From AWTP1-13 sp963832445 (GTDB lineage: Bacteria; Pseudomonadota; Alphaproteobacteria; Rhizobiales; Hyphomicrobiaceae): a DNA stretch of 64,000 nt. Positions 29,907 to 38,909 of the stretch are shown one piece after another (positions within the stretch are counted from its first letter, which is position 1; each line of letters begins with the position of its first letter). The stretch spans positions 1-64,000 of the forward strand of contig CAWHUM010000009.1 of the NCBI GenBank assembly GCA_963832445.1, in the 5' to 3' direction. Made by a program: the position numbers and the translations under genes. Under the pieces are notes generated by a model that did not search any database, had not been told where the DNA came from, and saw only the letters and a program-made list of their open reading frames with translations.

Positions 29907-30308
29907 ATGTCTGCAACAAATGGCGAGAATAGAACCGAACGGAGCCTTGCGGGCATGCAGGTGCTCGTGGTGGAGGATACGTGGCATGTCGCCAAGGCCC
30001 TGAAGGCGGCTTTGGAGGGTATCAAGATGACCGTTGTCGGACCTGTTGCCCGGATAGCCGATGCCGAGCGGCTCCTCGAGACGGAAAACCCGGACTTGGC
30101 GATGGTCGACGTCAATCTCAAAGGCGAAATGGCCTACAGCCTGATCGACCATCTGCACCACAAGGGAATTCGCGTGATTGTCGTAACCGGCTACGCGGTG
30201 CTGGCGCACCCGGTGTGCAAGGAAGCGGTAATACTGCAGAAGCCTTTCAGCGGCCGCGCTCTGTTGGCGGCGTTGCAGCAGGCCGCGTTTATGCGGCGCT
30301 GTAGCTGA
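29907..30308 (+). CDS. Single-domain response regulator (CheY-like receiver)
   Basis: A 133-residue receiver without an output domain. Key residues are the acidic Glu-Asp pair in VLVVEDTW, a phospho-acceptor Asp in LAMVDVNLKGE, Thr in VIVVTGYA and Lys in ILQKPFSG. Such proteins act by protein contact or phosphotransfer. The start is uncertain: ATG 29907 (MSATNGENRT) or ATG 29952 (MQVLVVED) are both possible, and neither has a strong ribosome site. It lies between two small genes and 0.7 kb before the PAS kinase, a possible phospho-donor. Confidence 0.8.
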   Translation: MSATNGENRTERSLAGMQVLVVEDTWHVAKALKAALEGIKMTVVGPVARIADAERLLETENPDLAMVDVNLKGEMAYSLIDHLHHKGIRVIVVTGYAVLAHPVCKEAVILQKPFSGRALLAALQQAAFMRRCS

Positions 30309-30430
30309 AGTCTCGCGTTTTGCGTGCCGCGAGGAGGCCGCTCCACAGAGTCCTGGCGTGATCTCGGGTGAAGTCCTGATCGTTGGCGCGAGCCGGTGAG
30401 GCTATACGGCTGGGACGGAGTAGCACCACC

Positions 30431-30622
30431 ATGAACATTTACTTCAAAGCGCCAGACCAGCCCGAGGCGGATGCGGATGTGGAAGCATCCTTTTGGGCTC
30501 AATCGATAGGTGACGAGGCGCGCGAGGTCGCCTGGCTTTCGTTCATAGTCGCCACCTTGTCAACGGCCGGGGTCGGGCTCGGTGTCGTGCTTGCCCTCGC
30601 GCTCGATGGCTATCTGATCTAG
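30431..30622 (+). CDS. Small single-helix membrane protein
   Basis: A 63-residue product starting MNIYFKAPDQPEADADVEAS, with an acidic N-terminal half and a C-terminal membrane helix (VATLSTAGVGLGVVLALAL). GGACGGAG lies upstream of ATG 30431. No family is recognised. Confidence 0.45.
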   Translation: MNIYFKAPDQPEADADVEASFWAQSIGDEAREVAWLSFIVATLSTAGVGLGVVLALALDGYLI

Positions 30623-30846
30623 CGCGCAGGCCCGGCAGCTCTACACCTCCCGACGCTCAGCCAGAGCACAGTCGTTCCCTCCAGCCGGCAGCATTCGCTT
30701 CCTCCCCTGGCCACGGTCGAGTGATGCACGGGGGTGCAAGCACGACTCACACTCGCGACCGGGAATTCCCTGAGCACGCCTGGCAGCAACGATACTAGGG
30801 GGAAACACCTAGTTGGCGAGCAGGTAACCCTGAAGGAGACAACAGG

Positions 30847-31029
30847 ATGCATGGTCGCGCAAAGCCCAGGCTAAGGCAGGCGGTGGCTCCTGCCCCTTGC
30901 TCGGCTGTGCATTCCGCCGCGGGCGCGGCGCCTACTGCATGCCTGGGTTGCTCCGTCGCGGCTAACCAACCGCGGCGTGCGACTTTGACTACGATGCGTA
31001 CTGCATATTACATTGCCACTGGGAGTTGA
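30847..31029 (+). CDS. Small ORF overlapping the histidine-kinase start
   Basis: A 60-codon frame, MHGRAKPRLRQAVAPAPCSA onward, with AAGGAG ten bases upstream of ATG 30847. Its TGA stop overlaps the kinase start as TTGA (31026-31029), an arrangement that suggests translational coupling. It has no recognisable domain. It may be a leader peptide or simply a means of initiating the kinase. Confidence 0.4.
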   Translation: MHGRAKPRLRQAVAPAPCSAVHSAAGAAPTACLGCSVAANQPRRATLTTMRTAYYIATGS

Positions 31030-33362
31030 AGACGGGTGGCGCGCTCGATACAGCGGGAAAAAACGTGCGAAGCGCGGTAGGGGCCGCACTGGCCAGCTCA
31101 GGCGTCGATAGCAAGCAAGTCGGCGTCAAAGACCACGTCGGACGCGTTGCGCCCGGCTACGCTGGGCCCTCTGACGTGCCGCATCGACATTTCTGGGACT
31201 GCGCGCCCCAGGGTCTTTTCATAATTCGTGCTCTCGATGACGGCCGCGTCGTCTTTGACGAAGCCAATCCCGCCTATCGGGGTCAGGTTTCGGTTGGCGA
31301 TATGGAGCTCGCTGGCAAGCAGCCGAAGGATTTCCTGCCAGCCAACATGGCGCAGGCCTTGTCGGAGCGGTGCTGGGAGTGCGTAACGACGGGTCTGCCC
31401 GTCCACTATGAGGACAGCGCAGGGCCCCGCACGGATCGGCGCTGGCGCACCACCTTGGCGCCCGCGATAACCACCGAGGCCAACACGGCGTCGATCTTGA
31501 CGGGGCAGCTGTGGGACCTCGGCCCCAAGGACGACGATAGTGACGCGGACGATGACGGTCAGCGGCTGCTGAAGCGCGTCATCGATACTTCCCCCGATGT
31601 CATCTACGTCTTCAATGTTGCCAGGGGACGCGCCGCTGTTCTCAGCAGCCGGGTGCGCGAGGTATTGGGCTACGAGCGTGAATATCTGCAGGGCCTCGAA
31701 ATCGCCGATTTGCTCGCACTCATCCATCCGGAAGATCTCACGGTCGTAGAGCAGCACATTGCCCGCATGCGCGGACTGGCAGACGGCGCGGTGGCGACCG
31801 TCGAGTATCGCTGCCGCAGCCGGGATGGAAGCTATCGCTGGTTCCGCAGCAAGGAGACGGTCTTCTCGCGCGCCAAGGACGGCAGCGTCGAGAAACTGGT
31901 CGGCATCCTCTCCGACATCGACCAGCTCAAGAAGGCGAGGATCGCGTTCACCGACACGAACGCGAAGCTTAAGGCCATCCTAGCGAGCATCAGCGACTGC
32001 TACATGACGCTGGATCGCGAGTGCCACGTCACCAACGTCAATGCCACGGCCGCCAAGTGGTTGGGCAGGAGCATCGACGACGTGGTGGGCAAGCCGATCC
32101 GTGACGTCTTCGCCGGGTCGGCTGCACGGGCAGCCGTCAAAAAGGCGAACCGTGAGCGGCGGGTGGTTCACGTGGAGCTGCCGTCGCATATCCACGCGGG
32201 TCGATGGATCGATCTGCGTGTCTATCCTTCGGACGACGGCGTGAACATCTTCTTCAGCGACATCACCAAGCGCAAGCTCGCCGAGGAGGCCGCCGCGCGG
32301 TCAAAGGCGCTGCTCAACGCGTCCATCGATTCGTTGTCGGCCCACATCGTCATTCTCGATGCGGCAGGCACCATCGTCGCTTCCAACAAGGCATGGCGGC
32401 GCTTTGCTGCCGGCCAGCGGCGCACGCATCCGACGACTGGCCCGGGCTTCCTGGCGCTATACGAGCAGTTGGGCAACGACTCGGCCGATACACCCCTCAT
32501 CGCCGCCAGGGTGCGGTCCCTCCTGGCCGGCCGCCGCACGAGCCTGCGCCACATCTTCGAACTTGGCTTCGACAAGCAGGTACGCTGGTACCAGCTGGTC
32601 GCAGCGCGCTTCCTGCACGAAGGCAAGGCCTTTGCGGTGGTGGCAACCGAAGACGTGACCGAGGTGAGGGAGACCCACCGGGCGCTCGGCGAGTTGTCCG
32701 AGCGCCTACTGACGCTACAGGAAGACGAGCGACAGCGCATCGCCGCGGAGCTGCACGATTCCACGGCGCAGCATCTGGCGGCCATCGGCCTCAACGCGAT
32801 GAATCTGAAGGCGCGCAGCGCCTCCGATACCGACACGCAGAAGCTTTGGGAGGATGTCGAGGTCTCGCTGGAGGAGGCAACGCGCGAACTTCGTGCTTTC
32901 ACCTATCTCCTGCACCCGATGCGGTTGGACCGTGATGGCCTCGACGCCACGCTTCGGCGCTATGTCGAGGGCTTTGCGCAGCGCACGGGTCTCTCAGTGA
33001 CGCTGAGCATGACTGCGGGCATCGACGATTTGCCCATTGAGATGAGGCGCTCGATGCTCCGTATCGTCCAGGAGGCCCTCGCCAACGTTCACCGACATGC
33101 GTCCGCGTCCCGCATCTCCATCAAGCAAAAGTTGGTCGGCAATAGTCTTCACCTGATCATCCGGGATGACGGAATGGGTATGAAGGCGTCGGCAGAGTTG
33201 CTCGGTGCCGCCGGCGCTCCGCTCGGCGTCGGCATTCAGGGGATGCGGGAGCGTCTGCGGCAGTTCGGCGGGCGTTTGGAGATCAGGAGCGGGTCTCGTG
33301 GCACCACCGTGCACGTCAGCATTCCGTTGGGACATGGCCGGCGCGATTCGGCGTACCTGTAA
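31026..33362 (+). CDS. Multi-PAS sensor histidine kinase, NarX/DesK class
   Basis: A 778-residue, apparently soluble kinase. Several PAS domains come first: roughly residues 50-160, one from about 185 to 305 with a PAC tail (RDGSYRWFRSKETVF), one from about 315 to 425, and one from about 430 to 560. A HisKA_3 dimerisation domain follows, with phospho-acceptor His577 (AAELHDSTAQH), then the ATPase domain with IVQEALANVHRHA, RDDGMGM and a GVGIQGMRERL lid. The TTG start at 31026 is supported by its overlap with the stop of the small upstream ORF; no ATG is near. No membrane segments are seen, so the signal is intracellular (redox, gas or small molecule). The partner is probably a NarL-type regulator such as that at 28182-28814. 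Confidence 0.87.
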   Translation: MKTGGALDTAGKNVRSAVGAALASSGVDSKQVGVKDHVGRVAPGYAGPSDVPHRHFWDCAPQGLFIIRALDDGRVVFDEANPAYRGQVSVGDMELAGKQPKDFLPANMAQALSERCWECVTTGLPVHYEDSAGPRTDRRWRTTLAPAITTEANTASILTGQLWDLGPKDDDSDADDDGQRLLKRVIDTSPDVIYVFNVARGRAAVLSSRVREVLGYEREYLQGLEIADLLALIHPEDLTVVEQHIARMRGLADGAVATVEYRCRSRDGSYRWFRSKETVFSRAKDGSVEKLVGILSDIDQLKKARIAFTDTNAKLKAILASISDCYMTLDRECHVTNVNATAAKWLGRSIDDVVGKPIRDVFAGSAARAAVKKANRERRVVHVELPSHIHAGRWIDLRVYPSDDGVNIFFSDITKRKLAEEAAARSKALLNASIDSLSAHIVILDAAGTIVASNKAWRRFAAGQRRTHPTTGPGFLALYEQLGNDSADTPLIAARVRSLLAGRRTSLRHIFELGFDKQVRWYQLVAARFLHEGKAFAVVATEDVTEVRETHRALGELSERLLTLQEDERQRIAAELHDSTAQHLAAIGLNAMNLKARSASDTDTQKLWEDVEVSLEEATRELRAFTYLLHPMRLDRDGLDATLRRYVEGFAQRTGLSVTLSMTAGIDDLPIEMRRSMLRIVQEALANVHRHASASRISIKQKLVGNSLHLIIRDDGMGMKASAELLGAAGAPLGVGIQGMRERLRQFGGRLEIRSGSRGTTVHVSIPLGHGRRDSAYL

Positions 33363-33520
33363 CGCCAGCTGCTGTTGGACCGCATATCAGCACTTTTCCT
33401 TGCTCCGGTCCGCGTTTCTACCGATTGCCCAGGAGCTGCGCTTTCGCCTTCGCTGCGTGGGCCGCGCCGGTTAACCAAATCGGTTGCTTACGAGGATCGC
33501 GGCGGGAGATGGGAGGGATC

Positions 33521-33805
33521 ATGCTCGCCAAGAGACGCTGCCCGCACACCGGCATCGTGAACTTCTTCAGCGATGTGGAGCCCTTCGTTGCGGTCGGGTC
33601 GATTACCGAGACTGCGGGATCGGGGGGCTGGGTCTGGCGCAGCTATATCGGCGAGGAAGCTGCAGGGCTTTCGGCCGACATGGTAAGCGCGGAATTGCGT
33701 CTGGCAGGATTGCTCCTGTCGGAGATCGGAAGTCCTTCGCGCACTTCCCGCCCGGGAATACGAGACTGGCTACCAATCTGGTCGGTCAACTCAACGCTGC
33801 GGTAG
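33521..33805 (+). CDS. Small conserved hypothetical protein
   Basis: A 94-residue product, MLAKRRCPHTGIVNFFSDVE onward, of a kind common in Bradyrhizobium-like genomes: a CPHTG start followed by a WRSYIGEEAAGLSAD segment. GGGAGGG precedes ATG 33521. The C-terminal 25 residues (RTSRPGIRDWLPI) are unlike the rest and might be out of frame. The function is unknown. Confidence 0.5.
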   Translation: MLAKRRCPHTGIVNFFSDVEPFVAVGSITETAGSGGWVWRSYIGEEAAGLSADMVSAELRLAGLLLSEIGSPSRTSRPGIRDWLPIWSVNSTLR

Positions 33806-33816
33806 ATGCAGCTTGC

Positions 33817-34187
33817 TCACCGGGCTTCCCGTTCTGCGGGCTCTTCCTTTCCGGTGGCGGCGCCAATCTCCTTTTCGCGATAGTAGTTCAGCGCCGTGCG
33901 GATTGCGGCTATCGCCGCGAGCTGACCGATGTCCTTCCATGTCGGCGCGATGGCGGTTCGGATGATGTCGGCAGCGAGGGCGAATTCGAGCGACAGAACA
34001 ATCCACGCCGCAAATCCCAGCCATATTGGCTTTGCAGCAGTCGGGTCGGAGCCCGCGAGAAGGGCCAAGCCCACGATGCGCGCCAGTGCTTGCAAGGCGC
34101 CGAACGTGACGACGACGATTGTTGCTCCTTCGATGCCAAGGCCAGCAGGCCTGCGATATCCTTGAAATGCTGCTCCAGCGAGGTCAT
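33817..34187 (-). pseudogene. Frameshifted DUF1622 membrane protein
   Basis: The 5' part, from ATG 34187, reads MTSLEQHFKDIAGLLALA. The remainder, in another frame, reads IEGATIVVVTFGALQALARIVG and continues to TALNYYREKEIGA at the stop (33817). Together they make a complete DUF1622 protein with three membrane helices. One base appears to be missing in the TTGGC at about 34131-34140; restoring a G gives LGIEGAT. The break may be genuine or a homopolymer error. Confidence 0.7.
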
Positions 34188-34580
34188 CGATGCCACCTGG
34201 CCCTTAGGACACAAGGCACGATGAGAAGACGCAGCAACGCCCGCACTACATCGGGCCAAACCCCTACTAGGCCCGGCAACCTTTGCCGAGCGCCCCATCC
34301 TGCTGGCGGACGCGCCGCAATGCAGGAGGCGGCGACATTTCCCGTTTCCGTCGACAGCTCGGCAGTTCTCTAGGGCCTTGCAGGGGTAATCACGGATTCC
34401 GCATGGGCCGGCTTCGTGATGCCGTCACCGCCGATCGCCGTCTGCTCTGCGGCTAGCAACTTTTCTGGAGAAGCGGCATTGCCGAAGGATGGGCCGAACA
34501 TCCTTGTCGTCTGGCGCCACCATCTCGCAATGGCTCTGCGCAACTGAGATCGCGATCGATCCGGTCAGGAGAAACCAGAT
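34188..34580. other. Intergenic region with a sulfatase-start relic
   Basis: About 390 bases without an intact gene. At 34478-34515 the sequence reads LPKDGPNILVVW, closely resembling the N-terminus of the arylsulfatase that follows (VPKDKPNILVIW), and GGAGAAG lies just upstream. The frame ends at a stop after another dozen codons. It looks like the scar of a second, deleted sulfatase gene. Confidence 0.45.
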
Positions 34581-36140
34581 ATGGCGTCAAAGTCTGTCCC
34601 AAAAGACAAGCCCAACATCCTCGTCATTTGGGGCGACGACATCGGCATCAGCAATCTCAGCTGCTACTCGCACGGCTTGATGGGCTACCGCACGCCCAAT
34701 ATCGATCGGCTGGCCAAGGAAGGCATGATGTTCACCGATTCCTACGGTGAGCAGTCTTGCACCGCAGGACGATCTTCCTTCATCACCGGCCAGAGCGTCT
34801 ACCGCACGGGCCTGTCCAAGGTCGGCATTCCCGCAGCGCCCGTAGGGCTGCAGGCGGAAACCGTCACCATCGCGGAGCTGCTCAAGAACCACGGCTACGC
34901 AACGGGCCAGTTCGGCAAAAACCACCTGGGCGACCTCAACAAGTACCTGCCGACCGTGCACGGCTTCGACGAGTTCTTCGGCAATCTCTACCACCTCAAC
35001 GCGGAGGAGGAGCCGGAGATGGACGACTATCCCTCGGCCAAGGACTTCCCCGAGTTCCGCAAGCGTTTCGGGCCGCGGGGCGTCATCCATTCCTGGGCGC
35101 AGGAAAAAGATGACCCGACGGTGGAGGAGCGATGGGGCCCCGTCGGCAAGCAGAAGATCAAGGACACCGGACCGCTCACCAAGAAGCGCATGGAAACCTG
35201 CGACGACGAGTTCGTCGCGGCGGCCAAGGACTTCATCACGCGCCAGCACAAGGTCGGCAAGCCGTTCTTCGTGTGGTTCAACACGACCCACATGCATCTG
35301 TTCACCCACACGAAGAAGGAGAGCCGGGGTCAGGCGGGGCGTTGGCAGTCGGCCTATCACGACACCATGATCGACCACGACAAGAACGTCGGCGAACTGC
35401 TCGAGCTGCTCGACGATCTCAACATCGCCGACAACACGTTCGTGATGTACTCGACCGACAACGGGCCGCACATGAACACCTGGCCCGATGGGGCGATGAC
35501 CCCGTTCAGGAGCGAGAAGAACACCAACTGGGAAGGCGCCTTCCGGGTGCCGATGCTGGTGCGCTGGCCACGTCATATCAAGCCCGGCACGGTCTCCAAC
35601 GAGATCGTCCAGCATCACGACTGGCTGCCGACATTCCTCGCCATGGCCGGCGAGCCCGACGTGACCGAGAAGCTGAAGCGAGGCCACAAGGCCAACGGCA
35701 AGACCTTCAAGAACCACATCGATGGCATGAACCTGCTGCCCTACCTGGCCGGCGACGAGAAGAAGAGCCCGCGCAACTTCTTCTTCTACTTCAGCGACGA
35801 CGGCGACGTGATGGGCATGCGCTACGACAACTGGAAGATTGTTTTCATGGAGCAGCGCTGCCCCGGCACCCTGCAGGTCTGGGCGGAGCCGTTCATCAAG
35901 CTGCGCCTGCCCAAGGTCTTCAATCTGCGCACCGATCCCTATGAGCGCGCCGATATCACGTCGAACAAATACTACGACTGGTACTTGTACCACGCCTACC
36001 TGATCTATGCCGCGCAGGCGGGCGCCGCGAAATTCGCCGCGACGTTCAGGGAATTCCCGCCGGCGCAGAAGGCGGCGAGCTTCACGGTCGACGATGCACT
36101 GAAGGCGATGGAAACGGCGGCGAGCGGCGCCAACCATTGA
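34581..36140 (+). CDS. Arylsulfatase (type I sulfatase)
   Basis: A 519-residue formylglycine-dependent sulfatase. It has the metal-binding Asp pair in WGDDIG (residues 19-20), the activation motif Cys60-Thr-Ala-Gly-Arg64 (SCTAGRSSFITG), TGQFGKNHLG, and the later metal ligands in STDNGPHMN. The motif is C-x-A-x-R rather than the common C-x-P-x-R. No signal peptide is seen, so the enzyme appears cytoplasmic. ATG 34581 is preceded by CAGGAGAAA. Cys60 must be oxidised to formylglycine; the only candidate activator here, at 37764-38797, is broken. The substrate sulfate ester is unknown. Confidence 0.9.
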   Translation: MASKSVPKDKPNILVIWGDDIGISNLSCYSHGLMGYRTPNIDRLAKEGMMFTDSYGEQSCTAGRSSFITGQSVYRTGLSKVGIPAAPVGLQAETVTIAELLKNHGYATGQFGKNHLGDLNKYLPTVHGFDEFFGNLYHLNAEEEPEMDDYPSAKDFPEFRKRFGPRGVIHSWAQEKDDPTVEERWGPVGKQKIKDTGPLTKKRMETCDDEFVAAAKDFITRQHKVGKPFFVWFNTTHMHLFTHTKKESRGQAGRWQSAYHDTMIDHDKNVGELLELLDDLNIADNTFVMYSTDNGPHMNTWPDGAMTPFRSEKNTNWEGAFRVPMLVRWPRHIKPGTVSNEIVQHHDWLPTFLAMAGEPDVTEKLKRGHKANGKTFKNHIDGMNLLPYLAGDEKKSPRNFFFYFSDDGDVMGMRYDNWKIVFMEQRCPGTLQVWAEPFIKLRLPKVFNLRTDPYERADITSNKYYDWYLYHAYLIYAAQAGAAKFAATFREFPPAQKAASFTVDDALKAMETAASGANH

Positions 36141-36212
36141 CCGGAAGCGCTGGCGGGCGGTGAGCCCGCGTCGAGCCCGGTCGCTTACCGCCCAGATAAA
36201 TGGAGGTCTGTT

Positions 36213-36814
36213 ATGGCAAGCACCCTGAGCAATACCGGCGGGGAACCGCGTCCGGGCGTGTTGCTGCATGCTCTGGCGCGAAACTGGTGGCTTGTTCTGC
36301 TGCGCGGGATCTGCGCGATAGTTTTCGGCGTGTTGGCCTTCATCTGGCCCGGCGCCACCCTGCATCGCGCTGGTGCTGCTCTACGGTGCTTTCGCCGCTC
36401 GCCGACGGCATCTTCGCGCTCGGCGCTGCGATCTCGGGCGACACGCAGACGTCGCGCTGGTGGCTCGCCGTCGTCGGAATTCTTGGGGTCCTCGCAGGCC
36501 TGATGGCGTTCCTGTGGCCAGGACTGACCGCTGCTGTGCTGCAGATCATCATCGCTGCCTGGGCGATCACCACCGGCATCATGGAGATCGTGGGCGCAAT
36601 CATGTTGCGCAAGGAGATCGAGGACGAGTGGTACCTCATCGCCGCCGGCACGCTCTGGGTCATCTTCGGGTTGGTCCTGGTGCTCAAGCCGGCCGTCGGC
36701 GTGCTCGCCCTGCTCTACACGATCGGGACGTTCGCGGTGATCTACGGCGCGCTGCTGGTCTCGTTCGCTCTGCGGCTGCGCTCACACAGCCATGGCCACG
36801 CGGCCGCTCACTGA
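36213..36814 (+). pseudogene. HdeD-family membrane protein with two frameshifts
   Basis: From ATG 36213 the sequence MASTLSNTGGEPRPG...GVLAFIWPGATL is in one frame. An extra C near 36363 and another near 36395 move it through a second frame (IALVLLYGAF) into a third (LADGIFALGAAISGDTQTS), which continues to the stop at 36814. Reassembled, it is a normal HdeD/DUF308 protein with about six membrane helices. HdeD proteins are linked to acid or envelope stress. As written, the gene cannot produce the protein. Confidence 0.75.
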
Positions 36815-36827
36815 GCGGTGGGATCCC

Positions 36828-37262
36828 ATGTTGGCCGAAGCCGGCGATGTACTGAACCGCATATGGGAGGACATCCTGGCGCGGCCCGATGGGCCGCTGT
36901 CGTTTCGCTTCATCTTGCAGCCGGCCATGGCTGCGATCTTGGGCATTCGCGACGGCATCAATGACGCGCGCACCGGCCGCTCGCCCTACTTCTGGACCGT
37001 CCTGCACGACAGAGAAAAGCGGGGCCCACGCCTGGAAGAGGGGCTCGCCGCGACGGCCCGCATTCTCCTGCTCGGATTGGCGATGGACCTGGCCTATCAG
37101 GTCTGGGTGCTGGGCAAGTTCTATCCCACGGAGGCGGCGGTGGTGGCCCTGGGCCTCGCCTTCGTTCCCTACCTCCTCATTCGCGGGCCGGCTGCGGGCC
37201 TGGCACGCTGGTGGCAACATCGTGCGCACCCGGACGAGACCCGCCTGCACAAACCGCAATGA
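36828..37262 (+). CDS. Conserved membrane protein of unknown function
   Basis: A 144-residue protein starting MLAEAGDVLNRIWEDILARP, with hydrophobic segments around ILQPAMAAILGIRDG, ATARILLLGLAMDLAY and AAVVALGLAFVPYLLI. ATG 36828 has GGTGGGA close upstream; an in-frame ATG at 36792 would overlap the HdeD gene. Its stop overlaps the next start (ATGA), so it is coupled to the DUF202 gene. I recognise no named family. Confidence 0.6.
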   Translation: MLAEAGDVLNRIWEDILARPDGPLSFRFILQPAMAAILGIRDGINDARTGRSPYFWTVLHDREKRGPRLEEGLAATARILLLGLAMDLAYQVWVLGKFYPTEAAVVALGLAFVPYLLIRGPAAGLARWWQHRAHPDETRLHKPQ

Positions 37263-37735
37263 CGCAAATCGAGGAAAGATCATCGGGGCGGAGCGCGCAC
37301 TTCGGGGATCCCGCCGTCGAGCTCTCCGCGCGTCGCACCGGCATGTCGTTCCAGCGCACCCGCATGAGTGCGGAGCGCACCCTGATGTCGGTGATCCGCA
37401 CCTCGCTGTCGCTGATCGGATTTGGGTTCACGATCTTCCAGTTCTTCGACCATCTGCGCGAGTCGAAACTCATAGCCGGCAGCGGCCATGCTGCTCGCAG
37501 TTTCGGCTTGACGCTCGTCCTTCTCGGCGTGGCCATGCTGGTCGTGGGCATCTGGTACCATTTCGAGTACATGCAGGGCCTGCGCCACGAGCGCGAGCGA
37601 TTGAAGCGCGAGCACCTGATCCACGGCGAAAGCGGCTATCCCGTCTCGATGACCCTCATCATCGCGGTGGTGCTGCTGGCGATAGGACTGCTGGCGATCC
37701 TCAGCATGACATTCCGGACCGGGCCGTTCGGATAG
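37259..37735 (+). CDS. DUF202 family membrane protein
   Basis: A 158-residue protein with a cytoplasmic N-terminus containing RTRMSAERTLMSVIRTSLSL, the DUF202 signature, and three membrane helices (LIGFGFTIFQFF, LTLVLLGVAMLVVGIW, TLIIAVVLLAIGLLAIL). It starts at ATG 37259 within the stop of the preceding gene (4-base overlap). DUF202 proteins have no firm role. Here it belongs to a row of genes from the sulfatase to the formylglycine-generating enzyme. Confidence 0.75.
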   Translation: MTQIEERSSGRSAHFGDPAVELSARRTGMSFQRTRMSAERTLMSVIRTSLSLIGFGFTIFQFFDHLRESKLIAGSGHAARSFGLTLVLLGVAMLVVGIWYHFEYMQGLRHERERLKREHLIHGESGYPVSMTLIIAVVLLAIGLLAILSMTFRTGPFG

Positions 37736-37763
37736 TCGCTTGGGTTTGGAAGGAAATGTCGCA

Positions 37764-38797
37764 ATGGCCAACGTTTTGGACGTCCCTCGTGCGAAGCGTC
37801 TGAGGCAAACCAGCCGCAAGCCTTGGGCTGGCAGCATGGCCTGGATCCCCGGCGGCACCTTCACAATGGGCTCCGACCACCACTACCCGGAGGAGGCGCC
37901 CGCACATCGCGTCACCGTGGAGGGCTTCTGGATCGACCGCACTCCAGTCACCAACCGGGCGTTCCGCAAGTTCGTCGAGGCCACCGGCTACGTGACGCTG
38001 GCGGAAGTGCCGCCCGACCCGAAGGACTACCCGGGCGCGCTGCCGCATATGCTCTATGCCGGCTCGCTGGTCTTCCGGCGGCCGCTCGAGCGCGTGCAGG
38101 CCGACCACTGGCAGCATTGGTGGACCTTCAAGGCCGATGCCAACTGGCGCCAACCCTACGGCCCGGACAGCAGCATCGAGGGGCTCGACGACCATCCGGT
38201 GGTGCACGTCGCCTATCGTGACGTGCTGGCCTACGCGCGCTGGGCAGGCAAGGAGCTGCCGACCGAAGCGGAGTGGGAGTTCGCGGCGCGCGGAGGACGC
38301 GACGGCGCCGAGTTCGCCTGGGGCGACAAGCTCTCGCCCGGCGGCAGGATGATGGCCAACTTCTGGCAGGGCGCGTTCCCGTGGCAGAACCTGGCTGAGG
38401 ACGGCTACGAGCGCACCTCGCCCGTCGGCGCCTTCCCGGCCAACCGCTACGGGCTCTACGACATGATCGGCAACGTCTGGGAGTGGACCACCGACTGGTT
38501 CAACCCGCGGCATACGGCGGATGCCGGCAAGCCCTGCTGCATTCCGAAGAATCCGCGCGGCGGCCCGAGGAGCTGAGCTACGACCCCTGCCAGCCGGAGT
38601 AGCGAATTCCGCGCAAGGTGCTGAAGGGCGGCTCGCACCTTTGCGCACTCAACTATTGCCGGCGCTATCGCCCAGCTGCGCGCCATGCGCAGCCGATCGA
38701 CACCTCGGCCTGCCATGTCGGCTTCCGCTGTGTGGTGCGGAGCCCTCAGCGGAGAGAACGAGATCAGAGTGAGGTGGGAATGCAAAGTGCGGCGTAG
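37764..38797 (+). pseudogene. Broken formylglycine-generating enzyme (sulfatase activator)
   Basis: The frame from ATG 37764 (AGGAAATG upstream) encodes MAWIPGGTFTMGSDHHYPEE, WEFAARGG and GNVWEWTTDWF, a true FGE-type domain, and stops at TGA 38574 right after NPRGGPRS. The expected continuation, EELSYDPCQPE, is in another frame from 38567, consistent with one C lost in the run at 38564-38566. A TAG at 38600-38602 interrupts that frame, after which RIPRKVLKGGSHLC, NYCRRYRPAARH and HVGFRC follow to a TAG at 38795-38797. The two active-site cysteines (GGSHLC and NYC) lie beyond both breaks. The encoded product would lack its catalytic end. Confidence 0.85.
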
Positions 38798-38909
38798 TGC
38801 CGGGCTTCACCGGGGACTATCCGCTTCCGGCGCTGCTTCATGTCGACGATCATCCGCCCACGTGCCTTCGCGTCATCGCTGCGTAATCTCCCCGGTCGGA
38901 TCGACGGCC

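Noticed and set aside
30794..30813. ACTAGG/CCTAGT inverted repeat as a regulatory site for the kinase
   Set aside because: Only six base pairs long with no second copy nearby; it could be chance.
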